A stretch of DNA of 64,000 nt from Gammaproteobacteria bacterium (lineage in GTDB: Bacteria > Pseudomonadota > Gammaproteobacteria > Pseudomonadales > Azotimanducaceae_A), in assembly GCA_012960755.1 (NCBI GenBank), contig DUAT01000110.1, positions 30,715 to 94,714 of the forward strand, given 5' to 3'. A program made the position numbers and the translations under genes. Each line of letters opens with the position of its first letter. The stretch's first letter is position 1. Positions 53,750 through 64,000 of this stretch are shown in pieces. The notes below the pieces were generated by a model that had not been told where the DNA came from, did not search any database, and saw only the letters and a list, made by a program, of their open reading frames with translations.

Positions 53750-54535
53750 TCAGACGCCATAACCGCCATCGACACTGATAACCTGCCCGGTGATACCCCT
53801 GGACTCCGGTGCGGCGATGAGTGCTGCCATCGGCCCGAGTTCCTCGGGTTCGAGAATTCTGTTCTGCAGGTTCTCGGATTCGATCTTTGCCCGGATAGTT
53901 GCCACGTCTGCCTTGTAAGCGGCGGCCATACGGTCCAGGTCAACAAGCTGGGTATTGGTCCATCCAGGGCAGAGACAATTGACAGTGATACCTTTGCCAG
54001 CGACCTTTGCCGCCAGGGACCGTGTCAAACCAACCAGCCCGTGTTTGGCAGCCGTGTAAGCAAGTTCACCCCCCGACCGCTTTGCATAACCGGAACCAAT
54101 ATTGATGATTCGGCCGTCCGCTGCCGCCAGCATGCCAGGTAGCACGGCCTGGCTGGCCCGGTGTGCTGAAAAAAGGTTCAGATCCACATTGTCGATGAAA
54201 TTGAAATTATCAATCTCGGCAGCAGAGAGACCTTCATCCTGTCTTGGTGGTACACCGCCACCCGCGTTGTTGACCAGTATGGAGATGGTGCCGAGTGTCG
54301 ACCCAATCTGCCCCACGCTGGCCAGGGTATCTTCCAGTGACATTGCATCTGCCTGTACGGCCACAGCTTTGGAGCCAAGAGATTCGATTTCACTGGCGAC
54401 ACTGTCCAGTTCTGACAGGGTTCTTGAGCTGACGGCAACCTGCGCCCCTTGCCGCGCGAATTCAAGTGCGATTGCTCGACCGATACCCCGTCCGCCACCC
54501 GTTACCCACGCGACCTTGCCGTCAAGATTACCCAT
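53750..54535 (-). CDS. Short-chain dehydrogenase/reductase (SDR)
   Basis: The 261 residues show the classical SDR order: cofactor loop TGGGRGIGRA near residues 12-20, NNAGGG, catalytic Ser in IGSGYAK, and YTAAKHG with the catalytic Tyr and Lys. The C-terminus ITGQVISVDGGYGV is typical of FabG-like members. It should oxidise or reduce a hydroxy/keto group with NAD(P). The direction is opposite to the neighbouring CoA cluster, and it is followed by a DUF3237 gene. A 16-bp tandem repeat lies upstream of its start. Confidence 0.94.
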   Translation of the reverse strand: MGNLDGKVAWVTGGGRGIGRAIALEFARQGAQVAVSSRTLSELDSVASEIESLGSKAVAVQADAMSLEDTLASVGQIGSTLGTISILVNNAGGGVPPRQDEGLSAAEIDNFNFIDNVDLNLFSAHRASQAVLPGMLAAADGRIINIGSGYAKRSGGELAYTAAKHGLVGLTRSLAAKVAGKGITVNCLCPGWTNTQLVDLDRMAAAYKADVATIRAKIESENLQNRILEPEELGPMAALIAAPESRGITGQVISVDGGYGV

Positions 54536-54582
54536 TGTATTCCTCTCCTGTTGAGTGTGATGGCATAATAATCCACCAGGCT

Positions 54583-54670
54583 GCTTTAAAACAGTTATGC
54601 TTTAAAACAGTTATGCTTTAAAACCGCTGTGCTTTAAGCCACTATACTTTAAAACAACCACCCTTTAATC
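54583..54670. repeat. 16-bp tandem repeat array between SDR and WYL regulator genes
   Basis: Units start at 54583, 54599, 54615 and 54631 and decay to 54670. The first two are identical (GCTTTAAAACAGTTAT), the third differs at four positions, and the later ones keep the CTTTAA core. The WYL regulator stop codon lies inside the fifth unit. The 16-bp period is unlike coding repeats and may be a protein-binding array or a slippage product. Confidence 0.75.
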
Positions 54671-55524
54671 TCCCTGTGATTTGAAACAACAATCGGCTGG
54701 GATTTCGCAGTCATATCCTCGCTCCCGGGTTCGACGCCGAGCTGCTGAAGTGCATACTGTACCAGTGGACCCCGCGTACTGAGTACGAGCTTGCCGGAGA
54801 CCATGCCGTAGTCTTCTGCCACCACCCTGCGCTGGGCCGCAGTTAACTCTTTATTTGGCGCAAGCTTTACATCAACCGTGGTGTGCCAGTCACTGTCTTC
54901 GGCCACGGTATGGCCGGATATATCCAACATGTCTGGCATGCCCCTGAACCGGCTGAGGACGAAATCGCGGTATCCCTGGTTCTTCTCGCACCAGGCCCTC
55001 ACATGCCAGCGCAAACCGGTAAACACCAGGGTATGGGGCACAATAATTCTTCCCTCCCGATTGGGATTGGAAACAGAAACATAGTCCACTTCGAGGCGTC
55101 GACACTGTCGTGCCGCGATGACAACAGGTCTGATAATCTCGGGCCGAATGTTCCTCACCGGTACTGTTAGCACTTCCGTATTGGCAACCTGCAGGGGCAA
55201 AGACTCGAACGTATTGCTGAGATCGTTATTCCGGTTCAGCAGATGTAGATACTCGTCCACTATCCCGGATGTCACCCGGGGGGTAAAGGCGTCGGTGGGT
55301 TTATAACCCTTCAGGTGTTTGTCGTACTCAAGATTGCCCGGCGCGATCTCGCTGATGTAGTTGTTGATATCCTTCGAAGCCTGCTGCCGCCCGATGCCAA
55401 ACGTATCGCTTAAATGGTTGGTCGTCAGTCGGCCCTCCCACAAGGCAAATATCTCAATCGACCGATACCGCAACAACAGGTCCCAGCGAAACTCCCACTT
55501 TCTGCCATTAATGTCAGCTTCCAC
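54649..55524 (-). CDS. WYL-domain transcriptional regulator (BrxR/CapW-like)
   Basis: About 291 residues from a GTG at 55522-55524, chosen because AAGGAGG lies 5 nt upstream; the longer ATG frame has an unlikely N-terminus. The protein has a winged helix (LTTNHLSDTFGIGRQQASKDI), a WYL domain (CRRLEVDYVSVSNP, GLRWHVRAWCEKNQGYRDFV) and a C-terminal extension. This is the layout of BrxR/CapW-type regulators, which repress BREX and CBASS defence operons. No defence operon is nearby. It diverges from a small RHH-like ORF around a perfect palindrome. Confidence 0.87.
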   Translation of the reverse strand: MEADINGRKWEFRWDLLLRYRSIEIFALWEGRLTTNHLSDTFGIGRQQASKDINNYISEIAPGNLEYDKHLKGYKPTDAFTPRVTSGIVDEYLHLLNRNNDLSNTFESLPLQVANTEVLTVPVRNIRPEIIRPVVIAARQCRRLEVDYVSVSNPNREGRIIVPHTLVFTGLRWHVRAWCEKNQGYRDFVLSRFRGMPDMLDISGHTVAEDSDWHTTVDVKLAPNKELTAAQRRVVAEDYGMVSGKLVLSTRGPLVQYALQQLGVEPGSEDMTAKSQPIVVSNHREIKGWLF

Positions 55525-55561
55525 TGCTTCCTCCTTAACCTGCCTGAAAATGCGACATGTA

Positions 55562-55582
55562 CATGTATACAAACTATACATG
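55562..55582. promoter_or_regulatory. Perfect inverted repeat, probable operator of the WYL regulator
   Basis: Arms CATGTATA and TATACATG (8/8) flank the 5-bp spacer CAAAC, 38 bp before the GTG start of the WYL gene. An overlapping self-complementary ACATGTACATGT lies at 55556-55567. Position between the divergent genes and symmetry suggest autoregulation. Confidence 0.6.
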
Positions 55583-55647
55583 ACGCTAAATGCGAGGATA
55601 ATACCAATCATCTGGCGAAACAAGCTTTGGATTCAAATGTGAAAAGT

Positions 55648-55827
55648 ATGAAAAATACGAAGAATGTGAAAAGTATGAACGCTAAGGTAATCAACCTGCC
55701 CATGGAACGCCTGAAGCGCGAGCAGCGTAAGATCAGAAACGTGGAACTCATGACGTTTAGTGACTACATCGAGCACTTGCTAAAGGAGAAGCACGCGGTA
55801 TCAGCCACGCCTCAAGGGCATTTATAA
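55648..55827 (+). CDS. Small basic ribbon-helix-helix-like protein
   Basis: A 59-codon frame from the ATG at 55648. After a basic leader the protein reads KVINLPMERLKREQRKIRN then MTFSDYIEHLLKEKH, a strand-helix-helix order reminiscent of ribbon-helix-helix DNA-binding proteins. The N-terminus contains a 27-bp in-frame tandem duplication (NVKSM twice), and an ATG at 55675 would omit it. No strong ribosome-binding site is visible. It diverges from the WYL regulator and overlaps the 3' end of the DUF4156 gene on the other strand. Confidence 0.5.
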   Translation: MKNTKNVKSMNAKVINLPMERLKREQRKIRNVELMTFSDYIEHLLKEKHAVSATPQGHL

Positions 55828-56129
55828 ACAGTGAACGTCTGCTCACCTTCCTTGGTCACAGGCCCTTCAGCCACAATCACATTGCCACCCATCACCGCCG
55901 CATGATTGCGGGCTAGTGTCGCCAACTCCGTGGCGACCTTTTCCGTGTTGCGATCAAAACTGGCGATATCTGCCTTACCCATGGATATAGTTCTGCCAAC
56001 TCTCTCGCAGGCTGAATCTGCGCTGTTAATCACGCTGACGTTTTCGCCCTCGCTGGTCAGTTTTACCCAGGTGCAGGCGGTAAGCCCCATTGATAAAAGA
56101 ACTAACATCATGGATCTCAGTAGTGGCAT
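55812..56129 (-). CDS. DUF4156 lipoprotein
   Basis: The 105 residues start with a lipoprotein signal (lipobox LTAC). The remainder matches DUF4156: WVKLTSEGENV, CERVGRTISMG and ATLARNHAAVMGGNVIVAEG. Such small outer-membrane or periplasmic lipoproteins are common in gammaproteobacteria and have no established function. The 3' end overlaps the small RHH-like frame on the other strand by 16 bp. Confidence 0.85.
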   Translation of the reverse strand: MPLLRSMMLVLLSMGLTACTWVKLTSEGENVSVINSADSACERVGRTISMGKADIASFDRNTEKVATELATLARNHAAVMGGNVIVAEGPVTKEGEQTFTVYKCP

Positions 56130-56225
56130 ATGTCACGTCTCCGTTGGGTTGATATATCCGTGCCTGACCAGTGCGGCCAGACACGAAGGGAGTATAACGG
56201 ACGACACAGGCCGGTTCATCATGTG

Positions 56226-56231
56226 TATACT
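56226..56231 (+). promoter_or_regulatory. Possible -10 of the TauD/TfdA gene
   Basis: TATACT preceded by TGTG lies 46 bp before the start. A convincing -35 is not visible. It resembles the TGTGTACACT sequence before marR at 782-791. Confidence 0.35.
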
Positions 56232-56277
56232 ATCTGGTAAGAATAGAGTGCTGCACACGAGAGCGAAGGTCATATCG

Positions 56278-57240
56278 ATGAATGACATCACAATCGAACC
56301 AATTCTGAACAAGGTGTTCGGCGCCGTTGTTACCAATATCCCACTGGCGGAACTTGGCGATGATGAATTCGGAACCATCAAAGCTGCCTTTCTGAAATAC
56401 GGCTTTCTGGTTTTCCCAGGTCAATTTCTGTCTGACGAAGACAACATAAAATTTGGCGAACGCTTCGGCAAACTGGAGTTTGGCGCCTTACCCATGGCGA
56501 ACCAGGAAAAGCACAAAGATGGAACCTACGGCGAGATAATCCCCCTGGGGACTCAGAGGATGCGTACCAATTTGGGTAATGAGGCCTGGCATACGGACTC
56601 TACTTACTGGCCGATCAGCAGCAAGTGCGCCATGCTGTCTGCGGTTACCGTGCCAGATGAGGGTGGAGAAACTGAACTGGCAGATATGAGGGCTGGGTAT
56701 GCCGCTTTGGACCAGAGCATGCAAGATCGTATCGCAGACCTGAGTGCTTACCATTCTACCCAGTATTCACAGGCCAATGACGTGGGTGATTTTCCGCCAA
56801 TGGCTGAAGGTACTATCTATCATGGCGAAGCTTACCTGCGTCCTCTGGTCAAGGTTCATCCGGAAACGGGAGTTAAGAACCTGTTTGTGGGTCGTCACGC
56901 ATTTGGTATCCCAGGTCTTTCACGGGATGAGAGTCGTGAACTGCTCAGGTCGCTGGTCGAGTTCGTCGTTTCAGAACCTGCACGTGTTTACACTCATCAC
57001 TGGCAGGCGGGTGATACCCTGATCTGGGACAACCGTGCACTTTTGCATCGTGCACGACGCTATGATTACAGTGAAGCGCGGGTATTGACCGGTACACGGA
57101 TAGCCGGGGATCCGGCATCGGAGCTTGCCTGCTACCCGACAGATCCGCAAGCCCAGGCTGGTCGCGACTGCCTGGCAGCGGAACTGGAACATCTGCAGCT
57201 CGAGACACAAGACAGGATGTTTGGTGCCACGACAGCTTAA
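56278..57240 (+). CDS. TauD/TfdA-family 2-oxoglutarate dioxygenase
   Basis: About 320 residues from the ATG at 56278, preceded by AAGG; a longer upstream frame has no family similarity. The metal triad is HTD in EAWHTDSTYWP and the distal His in WDNRALLHRARRYD; Arg in VLTGTRIAG binds 2-oxoglutarate. It should hydroxylate or cleave an acid such as an aryloxyacetate or sulfonate-like substrate. It is on its own between the lipoprotein gene and icd. Confidence 0.93.
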   Translation: MNDITIEPILNKVFGAVVTNIPLAELGDDEFGTIKAAFLKYGFLVFPGQFLSDEDNIKFGERFGKLEFGALPMANQEKHKDGTYGEIIPLGTQRMRTNLGNEAWHTDSTYWPISSKCAMLSAVTVPDEGGETELADMRAGYAALDQSMQDRIADLSAYHSTQYSQANDVGDFPPMAEGTIYHGEAYLRPLVKVHPETGVKNLFVGRHAFGIPGLSRDESRELLRSLVEFVVSEPARVYTHHWQAGDTLIWDNRALLHRARRYDYSEARVLTGTRIAGDPASELACYPTDPQAQAGRDCLAAELEHLQLETQDRMFGATTA

Positions 57241-57250
57241 GGATCCTTCG

Positions 57251-59787
<2,537 letters not shown>

Positions 59788-61182
59788 GTGAAAAATGAAT
59801 ATGGAGAAGAATCAGTGAGTCAAGTTGTAAAATATGCCAGTGTCAGGCCAACCAGCAGTTTAAACCTGCTTTCGCATCGAGAAATACATGGCCTGCTGTG
59901 TTCGGACCCGGAGATTCAACGCCTGTTTCGCGAATGTTCATTGGCGGTCCTGAACGCGGGTTCAGCGGAAGATGGTGCCGACATGGTATTAAAAACCTAT
60001 CAGGATTTTTCCATTGAGGTGATCCCTCAATCCCGCGGCATCAAGCTGGAAGTTCACAACGCACCTGCCCCAGCCTTTGTTGAAGGGCGCATGATCAACG
60101 GTATTAGGGAACATCTCTTTTCAGTGCTGCGTGACATCGTTTTTACACACAACAAATTGGCCAGGGAAGGTCGTTTTGATCTTGACAGCAGTGATGGCAT
60201 CAGTGATGCCGTGTTCCGCATATTGAGAAATGCCGGTGTGGTGGAACCTGGGCGCACACCCAATCTCGTCATTTGCTGGGGCGGCCACGCAATAGATCGA
60301 GTCGAATACGACTACTGTAAAAAAGTCGGCTACGAAATGGGTCTGCGCAGCCTGGATGTGGGTACGGGTTGTGGTATTGGCGCCATGAAAGGGCCCATGA
60401 AGGGTGCAGCTGTGGGTCACGCCAAGCAGCAGATTAAAAACGGCAGATATATTGGGTTTTCAGAACCGGGAATCATTGCCTCGGAATCTCCCAACGCCAT
60501 CGTCAATGAGTTGGTTATCCTGCCGGATATTGAAAAGCGCCTCGAAGCTTTCGTTCGCATGGCCCATTGTATAATCGTTTTCCCTGGTGGCGCCGGGACG
60601 CTGGAAGAAATATTGTACCTGTTGGGAATTGTATTGCACCCGAAAAATGCCAACATTGAATTGCCTTTAATTTTCGCTGCCCCAGAATCAAAGCCCGACT
60701 ACTTTGCAGCGGTAGAAGAATTCCTCACCCAGGCAGTGGGGAAAGAGGTTTGCCAGTACTACCAGGTGATTGTTGGCCAACCGGAGTCAGTTGCGCAAGC
60801 CGCCAGGCGATCTGTCGATGTGGTTAAGCGGCAAAGGCGCAAATCGAAAGAGTCTTATGCCTACAACTGGCAATTAAAAATCCCTGAAGCGTTGCAAACC
60901 CCTTTTATACCATCCCACGCCAACATGTCGCGGCTTAACTTATCCATGGATATCCCAGTCTACGAACGGGTATTCGAATTACGCAGTGCGTTTTCCGGTA
61001 TAGTTGCCGGGAATGTAAAGTCTTTTGGTATTGAACAGATTCATCAACATGGCCCATACCAGCTAAGCGGTGACAAACCTGTGATGCAAGCCATGGATAA
61101 GCTACTGCGAAATTTTGTTCGCCAGGGCCGGATGAAACTACATGGTGATTACACGCCCTGTTATTCGCTGGCGCCTGAATAG
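59788..61182 (+). CDS. ppnN: Nucleotide 5'-monophosphate nucleosidase PpnN (YgdH/LOG family)
   Basis: The 464 residues resemble E. coli PpnN: the N-terminal block LFRECSLAVLNAGSAEDGADM and VIPQSRGIKLEVHNAPAPAFVEGRMI, then the LOG-type core with IVFPGGAGTLEEILYLLGI. PpnN cleaves purine and pyrimidine monophosphates to base plus ribose phosphate and is regulated by ppGpp in E. coli. The frame starts at GTG 59788, but a GTG at 59815 (VSQVVK) has GGAG 8 nt upstream and may be the real start. Confidence 0.9.
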   Translation: MKNEYGEESVSQVVKYASVRPTSSLNLLSHREIHGLLCSDPEIQRLFRECSLAVLNAGSAEDGADMVLKTYQDFSIEVIPQSRGIKLEVHNAPAPAFVEGRMINGIREHLFSVLRDIVFTHNKLAREGRFDLDSSDGISDAVFRILRNAGVVEPGRTPNLVICWGGHAIDRVEYDYCKKVGYEMGLRSLDVGTGCGIGAMKGPMKGAAVGHAKQQIKNGRYIGFSEPGIIASESPNAIVNELVILPDIEKRLEAFVRMAHCIIVFPGGAGTLEEILYLLGIVLHPKNANIELPLIFAAPESKPDYFAAVEEFLTQAVGKEVCQYYQVIVGQPESVAQAARRSVDVVKRQRRKSKESYAYNWQLKIPEALQTPFIPSHANMSRLNLSMDIPVYERVFELRSAFSGIVAGNVKSFGIEQIHQHGPYQLSGDKPVMQAMDKLLRNFVRQGRMKLHGDYTPCYSLAPE

Positions 61183-61234
61183 AGTCGGTGCTAGTCGTCA
61201 TAAACAGACATGGATGGAAAAGTAGAATAGAAAC

Positions 61235-62149
61235 ATGCGATTTACCCAGAACGATGTAGACCAGTGGCGTGAAGACGGTTTTTGTATTATTGAAAAATTT
61301 TTCACTAAGGAAGAATACCAACCGGTACTGGCGGATTATGAAGAGATTTACAAAGGCGTGGCGCAGTCTGCTGACCAGGCCAGTGTGCGTGTACTACAAG
61401 AAGACGATGACTTTGGCCTGAATCGGGCAACCCAGTTTAAGAACATCCACAGCTTGCCATACAATGCCTCGGTTGAAATGAACCTGATTTCGTTTCATCC
61501 GCAATTGATTGCATTTGCGCGGGCCTTGCTTGATACCCCTCATGTTCATTGTTACCAATCCCACACCTGGGCGAAGTTCACCGGCCAGGCCGACTACAAC
61601 CAGGATTTTCACTGTGATTTTGGCAACCACACGTTGACGGTACCTTCCGATGATCCCGTTGGCAGAACCGTGGATTTCATCTTTTACTTAACCGATGTCA
61701 CGAAAGAACATGGTGCCTTGCGTTATGTCACGAAAACTAATGTAAGAAAGGCGCTGGGAAGACCGGCTCTGGCTGCGCCCACCGAAGAAGACCAGACAGC
61801 ACTGTTAGAGTATGAACAAGCGGTAACGGTGCCCGCCGGTTCCCTGGTAGCCCACAGCATCGATACCATGCATCGGGGTGCTAACCTGACCATCCCCCAT
61901 GGCCGCCGATTTTCCATGACCGTCGGTTACAAGGCAGCGGGCAACGAGAACATCGGTTTTCATGTGTGGCAAACCGGCGCTGATAAACCCTGGGATCTGA
62001 TATTGAATAATGGGACCCCGGAACAATTGTCGATGCTGGGCATACCCGAACCTGGCGACTCATATTGGACAGAGCGCACGTTAAAGCTAACCCAGGCGCG
62101 GTGGCCGGAATGGGATATGGCGGAGTATTTCACAAAGAGCGGGATTTAG
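61235..62149 (+). CDS. Phytanoyl-CoA dioxygenase (PhyH) family protein (second)
   Basis: The 304 residues have the metal motif HCD in FHCDFGNHTL and distal His in IDTMHRGANL, with Arg in GRRFSMTVGY for 2-oxoglutarate. IIEKFFTKEEYQPV near the N-terminus is a typical family start. It should hydroxylate a small or hydrophobic organic substrate. It is followed 104 bp later by an MFS transporter on the same strand, which may import the substrate. It is unrelated in detail to the dioxygenase at 9258-10148. Confidence 0.9.
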   Translation: MRFTQNDVDQWREDGFCIIEKFFTKEEYQPVLADYEEIYKGVAQSADQASVRVLQEDDDFGLNRATQFKNIHSLPYNASVEMNLISFHPQLIAFARALLDTPHVHCYQSHTWAKFTGQADYNQDFHCDFGNHTLTVPSDDPVGRTVDFIFYLTDVTKEHGALRYVTKTNVRKALGRPALAAPTEEDQTALLEYEQAVTVPAGSLVAHSIDTMHRGANLTIPHGRRFSMTVGYKAAGNENIGFHVWQTGADKPWDLILNNGTPEQLSMLGIPEPGDSYWTERTLKLTQARWPEWDMAEYFTKSGI

Positions 62150-62253
62150 CGGCAAATACATTGTCGAAGTGCCCTCCAGGCGCTACACCTCTCTGGAGCT
62201 TGTGCTACAGTCTCTCCTCGCAGAATAAAAACAATGGCTGTAAAGATCAAAGT

Positions 62254-63561
62254 ATGTCAACGACCGAATTGTTTCCACCCCGATATCGAAATTATGCGCT
62301 AGCTGTTCTGTTCCTGGGATATGTTGTCAATTTTATAGACCGCTCTATCCTTTCGATTCTGCTTGAACCCATTAAACATGAACTGCTGTTAACCGACACC
62401 CAATTGGGCTTGCTTGGTGGGCTGGCATTTGCCTTGTTTTATGCGACCCTTGGCATACCGATTGCCTCCCTGGCGGACCGCTGGAGTCGGGTTAAGGTGC
62501 TGGCTATTTCCATGATCATCTGGAGTGGTATGACCGCTGTTTGTGGCCTGGCAACCAATTTTATGATGCTGTTGCTGGCCCGGATTGGTGTAGGCGTGGG
62601 TGAAGCTGGCGCAAGTCCACCTTCACATTCCCTGATTTCCGACTACTTTCCCATTGAAACCCGCGCCACCGCATTGTCCATCTATGCGCTGGGCATCCCT
62701 TTTGGGTCCATGGTGGGGAATTTCGTCGGCGGCTGGGGTGCAGCAGAATTAGGCTGGCGGGTCACATTCTTTCTGGTTGGCTTGCCGGGTATTCTCGTCG
62801 CCTGTCTCATCTTCACCACCTTGCGGGAGCCACCGAGAGGTCTGTCAGAGAAAAAGCCTGTTGAACCCGTTGCGGAGGTGGACTCGGATCCTGCGCCATC
62901 AATGAAAGAAGTATTCGCCTTTTTGTGGCAGAAACGCTCATTCAGACACATCGGGTTTGCGGCAGGATTACATGCTTTTGTTGGCTACGGTGCCGGTACC
63001 TGGAATGCCCCATTTCTGATACGCACCCATGAGATGCCAATAACCGAGGTGGGATCATGGTTGGCGATCATTTCCGGTATCGGAGCGATCGGCACATTCG
63101 GCGGTGGTTACCTGGGCGACAAAATTTCGGATATGACAGATGATCGTCGCTGGTACCTATGGGTATCTGGTATTTCAACGCTCGTCATGGTGCCTTTCCA
63201 GTTTATCGCCTACCTGTACGATGGTCTGTGGGCAGTCATCCCGTCGTTGGCAGTTGTTTCGATATTGGGTGGCATGTACCTGGGTCCATCGTTCGCCATG
63301 ACCCAGGGATTGGTCACATTAAGAATGCGCGCGGTCGCGTCAGCCATACTGCTGTTTATGTTAAACATTATTGGTATGGGACTGGGTCCATACTTTGTCG
63401 GTATCGCCAGTGATGCCCTGGCACCGGGTTACGAGATCGATTCTTTGCGTTATGCCCTGTGCCTGGCGAACCTCTGGGCGGCAGTACATTATTTCACCGG
63501 GGCTATGCATTTGCGGCAGGATCTCGAGGAGACTGAAGCTTTGTTTGGGAAGACTGCCTGA
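62254..63561 (+). CDS. MFS transporter (spinster-like)
   Basis: About 435 residues from the ATG at 62254, twelve hydrophobic segments. The N-terminal YVVNFIDRSILSILLEPIKHEL and LTDTQLGLLGGLAFALFYATLG are typical of the Spns/MFS group, as are LADRWSRVKVL and GVGVGEAGASPPSHSLISDYFP. It probably transports an organic anion or lipid-like molecule. A longer frame begins at 62065 inside the dioxygenase gene and is not used. It is probably co-transcribed with the PhyH gene. Confidence 0.92.
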   Translation: MSTTELFPPRYRNYALAVLFLGYVVNFIDRSILSILLEPIKHELLLTDTQLGLLGGLAFALFYATLGIPIASLADRWSRVKVLAISMIIWSGMTAVCGLATNFMMLLLARIGVGVGEAGASPPSHSLISDYFPIETRATALSIYALGIPFGSMVGNFVGGWGAAELGWRVTFFLVGLPGILVACLIFTTLREPPRGLSEKKPVEPVAEVDSDPAPSMKEVFAFLWQKRSFRHIGFAAGLHAFVGYGAGTWNAPFLIRTHEMPITEVGSWLAIISGIGAIGTFGGGYLGDKISDMTDDRRWYLWVSGISTLVMVPFQFIAYLYDGLWAVIPSLAVVSILGGMYLGPSFAMTQGLVTLRMRAVASAILLFMLNIIGMGLGPYFVGIASDALAPGYEIDSLRYALCLANLWAAVHYFTGAMHLRQDLEETEALFGKTA

Positions 63562-63862
63562 CGGTCAGGAAACCAAGGTAACAAGGGAGCACTTGCGGTA
63601 AATGTTGATTGTTAAGTTCCTTTTTTAGAATGGAATCTATTCGATCAACAATCAGCGAAGAGTTTTCTTTTTAATCTTCGGCATATTTCATAACGCGTTA
63701 TGTGTATGAATCCCGTATGCAAATGTATCGATTCGTTTACATCTTCTTGCTTAGTGATCAGTGATCCCGCCGTTGATCGGAAAAGTGAAATTTTCACCAC
63801 GTTGATGTTGGTAATATCAGACGACTATCGGTAGAGTCCTATAATTCATTTGAACGCGTTGA
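63562..63862. other. Intergenic region with perfect palindrome
   Basis: About 300 bp without a convincing gene. It holds a perfect 14-bp palindrome CATAACGCGTTATG at 63689-63702, an 8-bp AACGCGTT at 63853-63860, and a CGAAGA/TCTTCG stem near 63655-63680. It probably contains the promoter of the right-edge gene. Confidence 0.5.
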
Positions 63863-64000
63863 ACGAGCAAAAGAAGAAGCAGTCAACAGCAGGAACCTCA
63901 ACTTACCCATAGTGAGTCTTTGGCAACCTCGAAACAGAATCGTACCACACTGCTTGTCACCGCATCCCTTCGTGCAGTTCCATTAACCATGACTGTTGCC
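63863..64000 (+). CDS. Start of a TonB-dependent-receptor-like gene, partial
   Basis: A 46-codon open frame runs off the right edge. Its end reads TTLLVTASLRAVPLTMTVA, which resembles the TonB box and the first strand of the plug domain (VTA-x-R...P) of outer-membrane receptors. No in-frame ATG or GTG occurs before codon 43, only a TTG at 63920, and no signal peptide is visible. The gene may therefore be truncated or frameshifted at its 5' end. The identity is inferred from a short motif only. Confidence 0.4.

Overview
The window looks like a chromosomal segment of a free-living, probably marine, aerobic gammaproteobacterium. The evidence is a DbpA-type RNA helicase, a monomeric NADP-isocitrate dehydrogenase, a PpnN/YgdH nucleosidase, DUF4389 and DUF4156 proteins, a prokaryotic-type glutathione synthetase and the start of a TonB-receptor-like gene. 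Base composition is near balanced by eye. I saw no rRNA, tRNA, CRISPR array or intact transposon. The species assignment is inference.

Layout. (1) 1-7229 is an acyl-CoA/oxidation cluster: a Baeyer-Villiger-type flavin monooxygenase (cut by the left edge), a MarR regulator, a minus-strand operon (alcohol dehydrogenase, double-hotdog thioesterase, acyl-CoA ligase, enoyl-CoA hydratase) and, divergently, a CMD-like protein and a MaoC hydratase. (2) 7273-12617 holds a membrane/Fe-S aldo-keto reductase, a frameshifted lipoprotein gene, a translationally coupled phytanoyl-CoA-dioxygenase-like/P450 pair and an SbcD-like phosphoesterase. (3) 12673-22113 holds an unknown protein, an amidase, a minus-strand unit (propeller-amidohydrolase, UspA, penicillin-acylase-like Ntn hydrolase) and dbpA. 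(4) 22121-27283 holds a PQQ-dehydrogenase lipoprotein and PHP hydrolase, a divergent cytochrome c, and a GPH-type symporter. (5) 27308-30083 is a flavin oxidoreductase/amidohydrolase pair bracketed by decayed RelE and VapC toxin genes. (6) 30142-43782 holds a D-aminoacylase, a TPR lipoprotein, a broken response regulator, a Na+/solute symporter, a three-gene ABC exporter, an amidase, a CoA-transferase and an M20 peptidase. (7) 43942-49307 holds a DUF4389 protein, a periplasmic redox operon (diheme cytochrome, MauG/CCP-type peroxidase, beta-helix/cytochrome fusion), an ArsR regulator and a glutathione synthetase. (8) 49479-54535 is a second CoA cluster (thiolase, nitroreductase, acyl-CoA ligase, DUF3237, SDR). 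(9) 54583-64000 holds a BrxR/CapW-like WYL regulator with a palindromic operator, two dioxygenases, icd, ppnN, an MFS transporter and a partial TonB-receptor-like frame.

How it fits together. Most of the window is catabolic accessory content: two CoA ligases, hydratases, a thiolase, dioxygenases, a P450 and BVMO, plus many amide-bond hydrolases. It suggests growth on hydrophobic, steroid- or isoprenoid-like and N-acylated organic compounds; the substrates are not readable from sequence. The least explained and most interesting unit is the cytochrome/MauG-like/beta-helix operon. Four genes (8.9, 27.4, 33.8 and 34.4 kb) can each be restored by adding single bases, so either gene decay or assembly errors must be considered.
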